This document shows, piece by piece, positions 31,527 through 39,504 of a DNA stretch of 64,000 nt. The notes beneath the pieces were generated by a model. That model made no database searches. It was not told where the DNA came from and saw only the letters and a list, made by a program, of their open reading frames with translations. Source of the DNA: Bacillota bacterium (GTDB taxonomy: Bacteria > Bacillota > Clostridia > Christensenellales > Aristaeellaceae). The stretch is from NCBI GenBank assembly GCA_023411395.1, contig JAEYOV010000062.1, forward strand, positions 1-64,000, in the 5' to 3' direction. How positions within the stretch are numbered: the stretch's first letter is position 1; every line of letters starts with the position of its first letter. Made by a program: the position numbers and the translations under genes.

Positions 31527-32201
31527 CTATATGGCAAAGTTGTGCCGGCCGATGGACAGCGTTATCTGCCGAGTCCAGATCCAGTTGCTGGTGGCCGTGG
31601 CAGGGTTGTAATAATACAGCGAACCGCCGGTGGGATCCCAGCCGTTCATGGCATCCCTTGCGGCCCTTATGCTGTCCTGACTGGGTGACAAATTGATCTG
31701 TCCGTCCCATACCGCGTCAAAAGCGCCGGACTGGTAGACGACGCCGCTGATGGTATTGGGGAACGATGGGCTCTTTACGCGGTTCAAAACCACCGCTCCC
31801 ACCGCCACCTGGCCGATATAGGGCTCGCCTCTTGCCTCCCCGTTGATGAGCCGGGCCAGGGTGTATACCTCGCTTTCATTGAAGCTGCCCACGGAAACGG
31901 AGCCGCCGGTGAGCGTGATCCCCAGCGCCGCCGCCGTGGTCGGGCCTACCACGCCATCCGCCCTCAGCCCGTTCTTGCGCTGAAAATAGACCACCGCGTT
32001 GTATGTTTCCTGACCGAAGTATCCCGTCACCGAACCGTCAAAATAGCCCCATTGCTTCAATTTCCTCTGCACGGCGGTCACCTGGTCCCCCCGGGAACCC
32101 CAGGCCACCACCTGGGCATACGCCAGCTGCATGGTGGCCAAAAGTAAGATGCCTATCGCCAGCGTGGCCAGAGCCGATATTTTCCCGCTTTGCCTGAGCA
32201 C
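31527..32201 (-). CDS. sleB: Spore cortex-lytic enzyme SleB
   Basis: This 224-residue lytic transglycosylase degrades muramic-lactam peptidoglycan of the spore cortex during germination. A signal-like helix (residues 8-30) is followed by a peptidoglycan-binding domain (GSRGDQVTAVQRKLKQWGYF, about 35-95) and a C-terminal Hydrolase_2 domain with the catalytic Glu in LINGEARGEPYIGQVAVGAVVLNR. GGGGGAAA-type spacing supports the start. It forms an operon with ypeB. A sequence matching sigma-G consensus lies 34-63 nt upstream of the start. Confidence 0.95.
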   Translation of the reverse strand: MLRQSGKISALATLAIGILLLATMQLAYAQVVAWGSRGDQVTAVQRKLKQWGYFDGSVTGYFGQETYNAVVYFQRKNGLRADGVVGPTTAAALGITLTGGSVSVGSFNESEVYTLARLINGEARGEPYIGQVAVGAVVLNRVKSPSFPNTISGVVYQSGAFDAVWDGQINLSPSQDSIRAARDAMNGWDPTGGSLYYYNPATATSNWIWTRQITLSIGRHNFAI

Positions 32202-32234
32202 GGTATTTCCCCCTCTTTGTTTCCCGTTCAGGCA

Positions 32235-32264
32235 AAGTATGGCGTCCTTTTTGGAAAATCATAC
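32235..32264 (-). promoter_or_regulatory. Sigma-G-like promoter of sleB-ypeB
   Basis: On the minus strand GTATG (32264-32260), exactly 18 bp and CATACTT (32241-32235) match the sigma-G pattern GHATR-N18-CATNHTA at 11 of 12 defined positions. It overlaps the spoIIR stop region and sits at the right distance from sleB, which is a sigma-G gene in Bacillus. Confidence 0.7.
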
Positions 32265-32846
32265 GGGCGACATAAGGGGCCAGGCGCAAAAAATGTCCCA
32301 TACCCGCCAGGTAAAATCCGCATCTTCCCCGGGCTTTGCCGTTGCATCCAGCGGGGGCACATCCTGTGCGGCAAGGCTCAGGCACAGGCTGGGGAAAAGC
32401 ACGCACCACCAATTTTTCCCTTCCCCGCTCCCCAGCACAATGCGCAAAGCCCGATATTCTCCCGCCGGCACCAGCACGCTCCCATACCACCTGTCGGGAA
32501 AAGGGAATACCCCCACCTGAGCCGACACTTTTCCCGAAAAGCCTTCCTCCCGGGCGGCTTTTGATGCCGCTTCCTCCAGCGCTTGCCTGTTATCCTCAAG
32601 AAAGGCCATCATATCCTGCGCATTATCCTGCCGGGAAAGGGCTCCCCGCCAGGCCAAAAGCACCTTGTCCCGCACGCACAGCTTGATCCGCTGGTTCTCC
32701 GCGTCATCCCCTGCGGCCACCACGTGCAGGCGGATGATGTCCCCCGTTTTGACAGCCTCCTGCATTCTTGCCTCCTCCGTCTGCCCCCTGGCCGTGCCAA
32801 GCATAAATAACGATGCCGTCAGTACCAACAAAAACACCCTGCGCAT
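32259..32846 (-). CDS. spoIIR: Stage II sporulation protein R
   Basis: This 195-residue secreted signalling protein is made in the forespore and triggers SpoIIGA cleavage of pro-sigma-E in the mother cell. A signal peptide (MRRVFLLVLTASLFMLGTARG) is followed by the typical IIRLHVVAAGDDAENQRIKLCVRDKVL-like N-terminal motif (RLHVVAAGDD at about 39-48) and the GEYRALRIVLGSGEGKNWWC block near residue 130. The family usually has 190-230 residues, so length is normal. AAGGAGGGG precedes the start. It is a diagnostic gene for endospore formation. Confidence 0.93.
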   Translation of the reverse strand: MRRVFLLVLTASLFMLGTARGQTEEARMQEAVKTGDIIRLHVVAAGDDAENQRIKLCVRDKVLLAWRGALSRQDNAQDMMAFLEDNRQALEEAASKAAREEGFSGKVSAQVGVFPFPDRWYGSVLVPAGEYRALRIVLGSGEGKNWWCVLFPSLCLSLAAQDVPPLDATAKPGEDADFTWRVWDIFCAWPLMSPV

Positions 32847-32909
32847 GCAGTCCCCTCCTTAGCGGTTTCTGCATACAGGGTGCCCATTGGCCATATATTT
32901 TATGTATTG

Positions 32910-33785
32910 TCATTCCTCCTGAAAAACCAGCCCCTCCAAACAGGTATGGGTCATAAAGCAGGCGGACCACCGCCTTTTCAGCGCGGCCAGCGCGGAGCGG
33001 GCATGCATGGCGCTTTGGAACACGCCATACACCGCCGAGCCGCTACCCGTCATCATGGCCTGCCTTGCCCCGTTAAGGCGCAGTGCCTGCACCGCGGAAC
33101 GGATCTCCGGGCGCAATGATTCGCTTGTGGGTTGCAGCGCGTTGCCCATGGCATGGCACAGGGCCGTTAAATTCCCCTGCGCAAGCGCAGCAATAGCCGC
33201 CGGCGTATCCGGCCGGGAGGAAGGCGGTATTTTTTCCCACTCCAAGGAAGTGAACACTTTTTTGGTGCCCAGGCCACGGCAGGGCTGCACCACCACCAGC
33301 CAGAACTGGCACGCGCAGGAAAGCGGCTCCAATATTTCGCCAATGCCTCTGGCGCGCATAAGCCCGCCCCTTAAGCAAAAGGGAACATCCGCCCCCACCG
33401 CAAGGCCGATTTTTTGCAGTTCCCCCACAGGCAGGTGAAGCTCCCACAGTTCATTCAGCCCAGCCAGCACCGCGGCGGCATCGGCGCTGCCCCCGCCCAT
33501 GCCCGCGCCGATGGGTATGTTCTTTTGCAGGTGAATGTCCGCGCCCTTTGAACAGCCTGCGGCCGTTTGCAGCGCCCCGGCGGCCTTCATCACCAGATTA
33601 TCCTGCGTACCCGGCACCCTGGCCCCCTGGGACAACCGCAGCGTCAGCCCGTCACCGGGCCTTAAGGTAATGGTATCGGCCAGCGCCACCGATTGAAGCA
33701 GCATATCCAATTGATGGTACCCGTCCGGCCGCCTGCCCAAAACGTCCAGCGTCCAGTTGATCTTGGCCCGGGCCATCACCTGCAT
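32910..33785 (-). CDS. ispE: 4-diphosphocytidyl-2-C-methyl-D-erythritol kinase
   Basis: This approximately 291-residue GHMP-superfamily kinase of the non-mevalonate isoprenoid pathway phosphorylates CDP-methylerythritol using ATP. ARAKINWTLDVLGRRPDGYH at the N-terminus and PIGAGMGGGSADAAAVL form the substrate and ATP-loop motifs. Near the end, MTGSGSAVYGVF matches the third GHMP motif. I favour the ATG at 33785 (GGAGGGG 8 nt upstream); 33791 is only 2 codons longer. A promoter with TTGTCA/TATAAT at 33806-33835 overlaps a 28-bp palindrome. Confidence 0.95.
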   Translation of the reverse strand: MQVMARAKINWTLDVLGRRPDGYHQLDMLLQSVALADTITLRPGDGLTLRLSQGARVPGTQDNLVMKAAGALQTAAGCSKGADIHLQKNIPIGAGMGGGSADAAAVLAGLNELWELHLPVGELQKIGLAVGADVPFCLRGGLMRARGIGEILEPLSCACQFWLVVVQPCRGLGTKKVFTSLEWEKIPPSSRPDTPAAIAALAQGNLTALCHAMGNALQPTSESLRPEIRSAVQALRLNGARQAMMTGSGSAVYGVFQSAMHARSALAALKRRWSACFMTHTCLEGLVFQEE

Positions 33786-33805
33786 GTCCATCCCCTCCGC
33801 TTGCC

Positions 33806-33835
33806 ATTATAGCAACCGCCTCAAGAAAATGACAA
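33806..33835 (-). promoter_or_regulatory. ispE promoter
   Basis: On the minus strand TTGTCA (33835-33830), 18 bp and TATAAT (33811-33806). The -35 box lies inside a perfect palindrome at 33821-33848. Confidence 0.6.
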
Positions 33836-33848
33836 GTCATTTTCTTGA
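33821..33848. repeat. 28-bp perfect palindrome over the ispE -35 box
   Basis: Thirteen-bp arms (TCAAGAAAATGAC and its exact complement) surround AA. It is the most perfect member of a palindrome family also seen at 8968-8986 and 29162-29183. Its position over a -35 box allows a repressor site, while its dispersal suggests a repeat family. Confidence 0.6.
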
Positions 33849-33997
33849 CTGGCCTCAAATTACAAACGAGAAGGCGCGACTCCTCGTTAATCCCCCTTGG
33901 TATAACTCATCAAGTGCCTTTTTACCGATTCCCGTTTTCACTGCCAGGTCTTTCATGGTATAATGATAGTATCAACAAGAGGGGGGAGGAGGATGCC

Positions 33998-34441
33998 ATG
34001 CGTTCACATTCCATCCCCGTGCTATTATCCGTCACCGGGCAAAGCCAGCAGGACGGCCAACAGGAGGAGCGTATCCACCTGGTCACCACCGGACAACTGC
34101 ACAAGACGGAGCGGGGCTTTTCCCTGCGCTACGAGGAGACTCAGCCCGAAAGCGGCGAAACCAGTCATATCACCCTGGATATGGAGAAGGGAAGCGTCAC
34201 CATGGTGAGGGACGGTTCCTACGCAACCAGCATGGTGTTTGAAAAAGGGCGCCGCTTCCAGGGCAATTACCGTACCCCCATGGGCGATCTGGAAATGGGC
34301 ATTTTTGCCACCCGTGTACAGTATTCCGCCAATGAAGAAAAAGGCGACGTATCGCTGCAATATCAGCTTGACCTGCAAGGGCAGTTTGTAGCCATGCATG
34401 AATTGAAAGTGCTCTTCGTGCGGCAGGATGCGCCCTCATGA
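33998..34441 (+). CDS. DUF1934 (YwiB-like) beta-barrel protein
   Basis: This 147-residue protein resembles the DUF1934/YwiB family, small calycin-like beta-barrels of unknown ligand. The SHSIPVLLSVTGQSQQ start and the GTATR-free TRVQYSANEEKGDVSLQYQLD C-terminal block fit. The start at 33998 has GGAGGAGG 5 nt upstream; a longer frame extends to 33845 without such a site. It overlaps the next gene by 4 nt (ATGA), so it is translationally coupled to a 176-residue protein and followed by an MBL-fold hydrolase. There is a -10 element TATAAT at about 33959. Confidence 0.75.
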   Translation: MRSHSIPVLLSVTGQSQQDGQQEERIHLVTTGQLHKTERGFSLRYEETQPESGETSHITLDMEKGSVTMVRDGSYATSMVFEKGRRFQGNYRTPMGDLEMGIFATRVQYSANEEKGDVSLQYQLDLQGQFVAMHELKVLFVRQDAPS

Positions 34442-34968
34442 CTACACTGCTTGACGGCCTGCGCCGGGAGGCCAATGCGCTGTTTGAAAAGGCAGGCTTC
34501 CCGGCGCGCCCGCCTTTTTTGCGCAGGGCGGAAAACGATGATTTTCTTTTGTGCAGCGATGTGCCAAGAAGGCTGTCAAATCCCGCGTATGGCGAGCAGC
34601 TTTTTCGCGAAGCCGGGCTGATCCTGCTTGAAACGGACAGCCTATGGTTCCTGGATATGCCTGCCGTGCGTTATGCGCAGTTGGACGAAACCCTGCCCGG
34701 GGAGCCGCCCGGCAGACCCCTGGATGATAAATATCTGAACGTCTGGGCACTGTGCCGGATGCTGTATGAGCATCCTTGCCCGATAAGCCGCCAGCCTCTA
34801 TGGGCCGCACGGCAAACGATGAAAGCCATTGAGGCGGGCGGAGCGCAGGCCCTTTCCCTGGCGGAAAGGCTGCCTTCCCGCCTCGCGGAACTGATGCGCC
34901 AAAAAGAACCCTTGCCCGCGCTGGCAGGGAAGCTGCTGGCCCAATGGCTGATGGAAAAAAACAAGTGA
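34438..34968 (+). CDS. Hypothetical cytoplasmic protein (176 residues)
   Basis: This soluble, largely helical protein overlaps the upstream DUF1934 gene by ATGA. Recognisable features are RRAENDDFLLCSDVPRR near residue 30 and YLNVWALCRMLYEHP near 100. No motif for enzyme activity or DNA binding is visible, and I cannot assign a family. Operon position between DUF1934 and the MBL-fold enzyme suggests that the three act together. Confidence 0.65.
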   Translation: MTTLLDGLRREANALFEKAGFPARPPFLRRAENDDFLLCSDVPRRLSNPAYGEQLFREAGLILLETDSLWFLDMPAVRYAQLDETLPGEPPGRPLDDKYLNVWALCRMLYEHPCPISRQPLWAARQTMKAIEAGGAQALSLAERLPSRLAELMRQKEPLPALAGKLLAQWLMEKNK

Positions 34969-34982
34969 AAGCAGGTGGTTTG

Positions 34983-35645
34983 ATGCTCATCACCTATTAC
35001 GGACATGCGCTGTTCGCTCTGGAAACGGCGGACGGGCATACCCTCGTCACCGATCCCTACGACGATTCCGTAGGCTACACAATAGGCAGGCTGCAGGGGG
35101 ATGTGGTCACCGTCAGCCACGAGCACCACGATCACAACAACATTTCACTGGTGGAAGGAAATCCCGCCGTCATAAGAGGTGAAGGCGTGTTTGATCCTCT
35201 GTCCAACATGCGTATCACCGGCTTCCCTTCCTTTCACGACGGCCAGCAAGGCGCCCGGCGGGGCAGGAATACCCTATACCTGATGGAAACGGATGGCCTG
35301 CGGCTTTTGCACCTGGGCGACCTGGGGCACGGCCTAAGCCCGGCGGCCTGCGCCGCCCTTGGCCGGGTAGACATTTTGATGGTACCGGTGGGCGGCTATT
35401 ACACCATCGACGCCAATCAGGCGGTACACCTGTGCCACACTTTGCAGCCCCGGATCATTATCCCCATGCATTACCGTACCGCCGCAAGCGGCAGATTGCC
35501 CATCGCCCCGGTGGAAGATTTTTTGAGCGCGCTGGATGTGTACCCCACTCCCATGCCCCTTTTGCGCGTCACCAAAGAAGACCTGTTCCAGCAGCCCCAT
35601 GTGGCGCTGCTTACGCCGCGGCCTTTGCCCGTACCTTTCCAGTGA
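34983..35645 (+). CDS. MBL-fold metal-dependent hydrolase (UlaG-like)
   Basis: This 220-residue enzyme begins with MLITYYGHALFALET, the UlaG/YtkL-type N-terminus. The metal-binding segment SHEHHDHNN (about 42-50) provides the HxHxDH-type site, and the later HLGDLGHG and MPMHYRT-like MHYRT segments supply further ligands. AGGTGG lies just upstream of the ATG at 34983. It is the third gene of the 33998-35645 operon. The substrate is unknown; related proteins hydrolyse lactones or phosphodiesters. Confidence 0.82.
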   Translation: MLITYYGHALFALETADGHTLVTDPYDDSVGYTIGRLQGDVVTVSHEHHDHNNISLVEGNPAVIRGEGVFDPLSNMRITGFPSFHDGQQGARRGRNTLYLMETDGLRLLHLGDLGHGLSPAACAALGRVDILMVPVGGYYTIDANQAVHLCHTLQPRIIIPMHYRTAASGRLPIAPVEDFLSALDVYPTPMPLLRVTKEDLFQQPHVALLTPRPLPVPFQ

Positions 35646-35755
35646 TAGATTGAGGCAACGCGTATAGCGCCTTGTATCACCCTGAAGAATGAACAAGCTG
35701 CCGGCCGGCGGTATGCGCCCCGGTCATCAACGCGCGAATTCTCCCGAATTATACA

Positions 35756-35784
35756 TTGACAGGCTCTTACCTGGCAATTACAAT
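35756..35784 (+). promoter_or_regulatory. pyrG promoter
   Basis: TTGACA (35756-35761), 17 bp and TACAAT (35779-35784) form a near-consensus promoter, giving a leader of about 70 nt with one GC-rich hairpin (35808-35831). The start region does not show the GGG run used for CTP-sensed reiterative transcription in Bacillus pyrG. Confidence 0.75.
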
Positions 35785-35860
35785 ATACACATTGTGTTTT
35801 TACATTTGCCGGCAGCGTCCGCTGGACCGGCCTTTCATTATGCGTAAAGGAGCGTCCCAT

Positions 35861-37456
35861 ATGGCTGCGAAATTCGTGTTCGTCACCGGCGGCGTCGTAT
35901 CCTCCCTGGGCAAAGGCATCACTACCGCATCCCTGGGCCGGCTCCTCAAGGCCCGTGGGTTCAAGGTTTCCCTTCAGAAAATCGATCCGTATTATAATGT
36001 GGACCCCGGCCTTTTAAGCCCGCTTCAGCACGGCGAAGCCTTTATCACCGACGACGGTGTGGCCGCCGACCTGGACCTTGGCCATTATGAGCGCTTTACG
36101 GACGTACTGCTTACGGAGGAAGCCAGCGTTACCACCGGCAAAATCCACAAACTGGTGATGGAGCGGGAGCTCCGGGGCGAATACAAGGGCGGCACCGTAC
36201 AGGTGGTGCCCCATGTGACCAACGAAATCAAGCAGGCCATTTGGGCCGCCGCACAAAAGAGCGGCGCGGACATTGCGCTGGTGGAAATCGGCGGCACGGT
36301 GGGCGATATGGAATCCGCCCCCTTTCTGGAGGCCATACGGCAAATGCGCTGGGATCTGGACGACCAGAACACTTGCTTCATTCATGTGACGCTGCTGCCC
36401 TATATCTCGGTAGCGGGAGAATTGAAAACAAAGCCCACTCAGCACTCGGTGAAGAATTTGCGGGCCATCGGCATCCAGCCGGACGTCATCGTCTGCCGCA
36501 CGGAAAAACGCATCACCAGGGAAGCCAAGGAAAAGATCGCCCTGTTTTGCAACGTGAGAGCCAGCCACGTGGTTCAAAATGTGGATGTCGCCTCCCTGTA
36601 CGAGGTTCCCCTGATGATGGAGGAGGAAGGCCTGGCCAGCATCGTCTGCCAGCAATTGGGGCTGGATCATCCCGTCAGCGACATGAGTGGCTGGAAAAAT
36701 ATGCTGGACCGCTACCGCCATCCCGAATCCCAGGCGAAGATAGCGCTGGTGGGCAAATATGTGGCGCTCCACGACGCTTACCTTTCCGTAGCGGAAGCGC
36801 TCACCCACGCCGGGATCGCCCTGAAAACCGCCGTAACCATCGAATGGTTAAGTTCCGAAAGCATCACCGGTGAAAATGCCGCAAAAGTGCTGGCCGGATT
36901 TGACGGCATCATTATTCCAGGCGGCTATGGCGATCGGGGCACGGAAGGCATTATTGCTGCCGTGGCTTATGCCAGAGAACAGCGCATACCCTTCCTGGCT
37001 ATCGGCTTTGGCATGCAGTTGGCGGTGGTGGAAGCCTGCCGGAATCTATTGCATCTTTTCAGCGCCAATTCCGCGGAGGTGGATCCGCAGACGCCCCATC
37101 CCGTGGTGTACATCCCGGAGAGCAGACTGAGTTCGAACGGAAACCGCAGCGCTGCCCGCATGGGCGCAAGCAATGTGCTTTTGCAGGAAGGGTTGATCCG
37201 TTCCCTTTACGGCAGCGATTCGGTCAGGGAACGTCATGGCAACCGCTTTGAGGTGGCCCCCATTTATGTGGGCGCCCTGGAGGAAAAGGGTTTCCTGTGC
37301 GTGGGAAGATGCGAGAAGGAAGGGTATCCGGAGGCTTTCGAGGTAAAGGATCATCCCTTCTACGCGGCTGTTTTGTACCATCCCGAATTCCTCTCCCGCC
37401 CCGACCGCGCCCATCCCCTGTTTTCGGGCTTCATAAGCGCTTCGCTCCGGAAATAA
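35861..37456 (+). CDS. pyrG: CTP synthase
   Basis: This 531-residue enzyme converts UTP to CTP with glutamine or ammonia. The N-terminal synthetase domain opens with KFVFVTGGVVSSLGKGI and the C-terminal half is a class I glutamine amidotransferase. In the GATase region the usual nucleophile-loop pattern GICLGMQ appears here as AIGFGMQL. The expected catalytic Cys is therefore Phe or absent, so glutamine hydrolysis may be lost and free ammonia used. His and Glu of the late triad are visible in LYHPEFLSRP. AAAGGAG lies 9 nt upstream of the start at 35861. Confidence 0.93.
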   Translation: MAAKFVFVTGGVVSSLGKGITTASLGRLLKARGFKVSLQKIDPYYNVDPGLLSPLQHGEAFITDDGVAADLDLGHYERFTDVLLTEEASVTTGKIHKLVMERELRGEYKGGTVQVVPHVTNEIKQAIWAAAQKSGADIALVEIGGTVGDMESAPFLEAIRQMRWDLDDQNTCFIHVTLLPYISVAGELKTKPTQHSVKNLRAIGIQPDVIVCRTEKRITREAKEKIALFCNVRASHVVQNVDVASLYEVPLMMEEEGLASIVCQQLGLDHPVSDMSGWKNMLDRYRHPESQAKIALVGKYVALHDAYLSVAEALTHAGIALKTAVTIEWLSSESITGENAAKVLAGFDGIIIPGGYGDRGTEGIIAAVAYAREQRIPFLAIGFGMQLAVVEACRNLLHLFSANSAEVDPQTPHPVVYIPESRLSSNGNRSAARMGASNVLLQEGLIRSLYGSDSVRERHGNRFEVAPIYVGALEEKGFLCVGRCEKEGYPEAFEVKDHPFYAAVLYHPEFLSRPDRAHPLFSGFISASLRK

Positions 37457-37462
37457 CAATTG

Positions 37463-37507
37463 CAAAACCGCCCCCGCTTCCCACATCGGGAAACGGGGGC
37501 GGTTTTC
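37463..37507. terminator. Bidirectional terminator between pyrG and the next gene
   Basis: AAAACCGCCCCCGcTTCCC and GGGAAaCGGGGGCGGTTTT form a long stem, with A and T runs at both ends so that it works for both strands. Confidence 0.85.
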
Positions 37508-37518
37508 ACTGCGGTATA

Positions 37519-37998
37519 TTACTGAATGCCGTCAACCTTTGTTTTCAGTTCAGTGAGCAGCGTCAACAGCTGCGTTTGAGGTTCCTTCGTCTGCTGCCCC
37601 GTCTGCAGCCTTGCGTCGAATGTGTCGATCACCGTATAGATGCTGTCAAACAAACCCGCGTCCACCGCCTGCTGGCTGTTTCCTCTCAGGGCCATATGGA
37701 TCTGCTGCATCGTTTGCATGGCGTATACATGCTGGCGCAGCTTGCCCAGGAGGTTGGTGGTGGTGGACCCCCCCGTGCGGGACAGGTTGTTGACCTGGCT
37801 GATGGCCTGGCTGACCTCGCTGCGCATGCGCTCCCGAAACAGCGCTTGCTCCTTGCCCTCAAAGCGCATGGCATTGCCGCCCAGTATGCCCAATACCACC
37901 ACGGCCAGCACCAGCAATATCAGCATCACCTTGCTCATCTGCTGCCTTAACCGCTGGTTGCCTGTGTTGCCCCGCATTTGCTGCGAATAGCGGTACAT
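37519..37998 (-). CDS. Single-pass membrane protein of unknown function
   Basis: This 159-residue protein has a basic Gln-rich N-terminus, one membrane helix (VMLILLVLAVVVLGILGG, about 24-41) and an extracytoplasmic helical domain rich in Gln, Leu and Thr that probably forms a coiled coil. GGAGGGG precedes the start. Its promoter (TTTACC at 38131-38126, 17 bp, TATAAT at 38108-38103) gives a GC-rich 100-nt leader with hairpins. I do not recognise a family. Confidence 0.7.
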   Translation of the reverse strand: MYRYSQQMRGNTGNQRLRQQMSKVMLILLVLAVVVLGILGGNAMRFEGKEQALFRERMRSEVSQAISQVNNLSRTGGSTTTNLLGKLRQHVYAMQTMQQIHMALRGNSQQAVDAGLFDSIYTVIDTFDARLQTGQQTKEPQTQLLTLLTELKTKVDGIQ

Positions 37999-38102
37999 GG
38001 TTCCCCTCCTTTGAAATTCCCTCCATTTGGATCATTGGCCGCACTGCGGCGCTTCGGCTTCGAAGCCTTAGCCGGGCCGGCTGCTCCGGCAAGTGGTCTT
38101 TT

Positions 38103-38131
38103 ATTATACCACAAATCCACCAGGTGGTAAA
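38103..38131 (-). promoter_or_regulatory. Promoter of the 37519-37998 gene
   Basis: On the minus strand TTTACC, a 17-bp spacer and TATAAT. Confidence 0.6.
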
Positions 38132-38245
38132 GTACCTGGGAAAATGGCAGGGCATTTATGGTAAAGTGGTTTCAGTTTGCCCCAATCACCTGCATTTTTA
38201 TTCGTTAGGGGAGAATGGCCTCCCATACGGGAACGGCATCATGAT

Positions 38246-39082
38246 TCAGATGCCTGTCCTGTCATTCGCCTCCTTTACCCTTTCAAGCCACTCCAGCACA
38301 AGTGTGCGGAACAGCCCGGCCTGCTCAATTTGCAGGTTATGCCCGGCCCTGTCCAATACGGCAAATGTTGCGCGCGGATAATTTTCAAGGATGCTCCAGG
38401 CATCCCGGTAGCCGACACTCGCATCCTGCCGGCCCAAAAGGAACAGCGCCGGGCCTGAATACGGCTTTTCGAGCTTATCCACATCAAAGGAAAAGGCATA
38501 GCCGTTTTCCCGGAACCAATCCAAATAGGGTTGATCCGCAAGCCTTATGCCTGGCAGAATCTCGTCGCGGAACCTCTCCCAGACTACTTTTGTCTGAATG
38601 ACATTGATCCCGGAAAATTCTTCCGCCTCCGACGGGCTCAGCCGGGCAAACAATTCCTCCTCCTTTTTCAGAACCACATGATCAGGCAGCGTCCGTTTGG
38701 CATAATCCGCCTCGATAGCGGGGCACAAAAGCATAACCCCCGCCACGCGGCCGGCCGCGCGCTGTATGATCCCCCTGGCCAGGTATCCGCCGTAGGATTC
38801 GCCGGCAAGCAGGAAACGTTCGCCCGGGATTACCTCATCGACAAAGGAGAGCAGTATATCCAGCATCACATCAGAATTAACGATCCAAGGCGCGCTTTTC
38901 GTTTTCCCCATTCCCGGCAGGTCGATGTAAACTCTTCTGTACCCCTGCGCCTCCTGAAAAACCGGTTCCATGCATCCGGTCATCAGCCGGTGGTCCACAT
39001 GATAGCCGTGTATGAGCAAAACGGGCTTTCCCTGGCCGATGGATTCATAGTGGATGGATAGATTCCTGACTTTGCATTCCAT
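38246..39082 (-). CDS. Alpha/beta-fold hydrolase
   Basis: This 278-residue protein has the alpha/beta-hydrolase core. The oxyanion segment is VLLIHGYHVDH (about 20-30), the nucleophile elbow is AGESYGGYLA with its Ser, the acid is in LGRQDASVG, and the catalytic His is in RAGHNLQIEQ. The substrate is unknown; it is a small, cytoplasmic, esterase-like enzyme. It is transcribed alone from a promoter at 39122-39149, and its stop lies near 38246. Confidence 0.85.
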   Translation of the reverse strand: MECKVRNLSIHYESIGQGKPVLLIHGYHVDHRLMTGCMEPVFQEAQGYRRVYIDLPGMGKTKSAPWIVNSDVMLDILLSFVDEVIPGERFLLAGESYGGYLARGIIQRAAGRVAGVMLLCPAIEADYAKRTLPDHVVLKKEEELFARLSPSEAEEFSGINVIQTKVVWERFRDEILPGIRLADQPYLDWFRENGYAFSFDVDKLEKPYSGPALFLLGRQDASVGYRDAWSILENYPRATFAVLDRAGHNLQIEQAGLFRTLVLEWLERVKEANDRTGI

Positions 39083-39121
39083 GGTTTTTCTTCCTTTCCT
39101 CCGGCTTGGCCGGCTGTATGG

Positions 39122-39149
39122 AGTGTATCAGAATTCCACTATTTGTCAA
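39122..39149 (-). promoter_or_regulatory. Promoter of the alpha/beta hydrolase gene
   Basis: On the minus strand TTGACA (39149-39144), 16 bp and TACACT (39127-39122). Confidence 0.55.
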
Positions 39150-39201
39150 TGCATCGTTCGGGAATGATCTCAAATGCACACAATGGAAATTTGTGTGCAA
39201 G

Positions 39202-39236
39202 GCAAAGGCCGCCGGCTTGAATGCGGCGGCCTTTGC
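39202..39236. terminator. Terminator hairpin after the TetR operon
   Basis: A 12-bp perfect stem (GCAAAGGCCGCC/GGCGGCCTTTGC) closes an 11-nt loop, 18 nt past the zinc-ribbon gene stop. Confidence 0.65.
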
Positions 39237-39253
39237 GCGGCGGATCACACCTG

Positions 39254-39493
39254 TTACAAGTTGGCCCAGGCCTGCAGCTTTTTTAACAGCCGTTCTGCCG
39301 TTTCCCGCGCGGCCGCCTCATCAAGCCCTTGGGTCTTCATCAGAAAATGGGTGGTCCCGTTAAGCTTTTCCGGGTAGGATTGCATGGTCCCGTCCGGCCG
39401 GGCGCAATACAGGCAGTAGTCTTTCTTTTCATCCCCCATGGCAAAATCGGAAGACTTGGTCATGGGCATACCGCAGGCGATGCATGTTTTCAT
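39254..39493 (-). CDS. Small zinc-ribbon protein
   Basis: This 79-residue protein has two CxxC pairs: CIACGMPM at residues 4-11 and CLYCARPDG at about 27-35, enough for one zinc ribbon. The rest is a helical C-terminus with EKLNGTTHFLMKTQGLDEAAARE. It resembles the putative zinc-ribbon domain often found beside regulators of the TetR and AraC types. It lies 11 nt downstream of the TetR gene in the same transcript. The function is unknown. Confidence 0.75.
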   Translation of the reverse strand: MKTCIACGMPMTKSSDFAMGDEKKDYCLYCARPDGTMQSYPEKLNGTTHFLMKTQGLDEAAARETAERLLKKLQAWANL

Positions 39494-39504
39494 GATTCTT
39501 TCTC

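Noticed and set aside
35785..35860. pyrG leader hairpin as a CTP attenuator
   Set aside because: There is no GGG(C) initial transcribed run and no T-tract after the hairpin, so the Bacillus mechanism is not supported.
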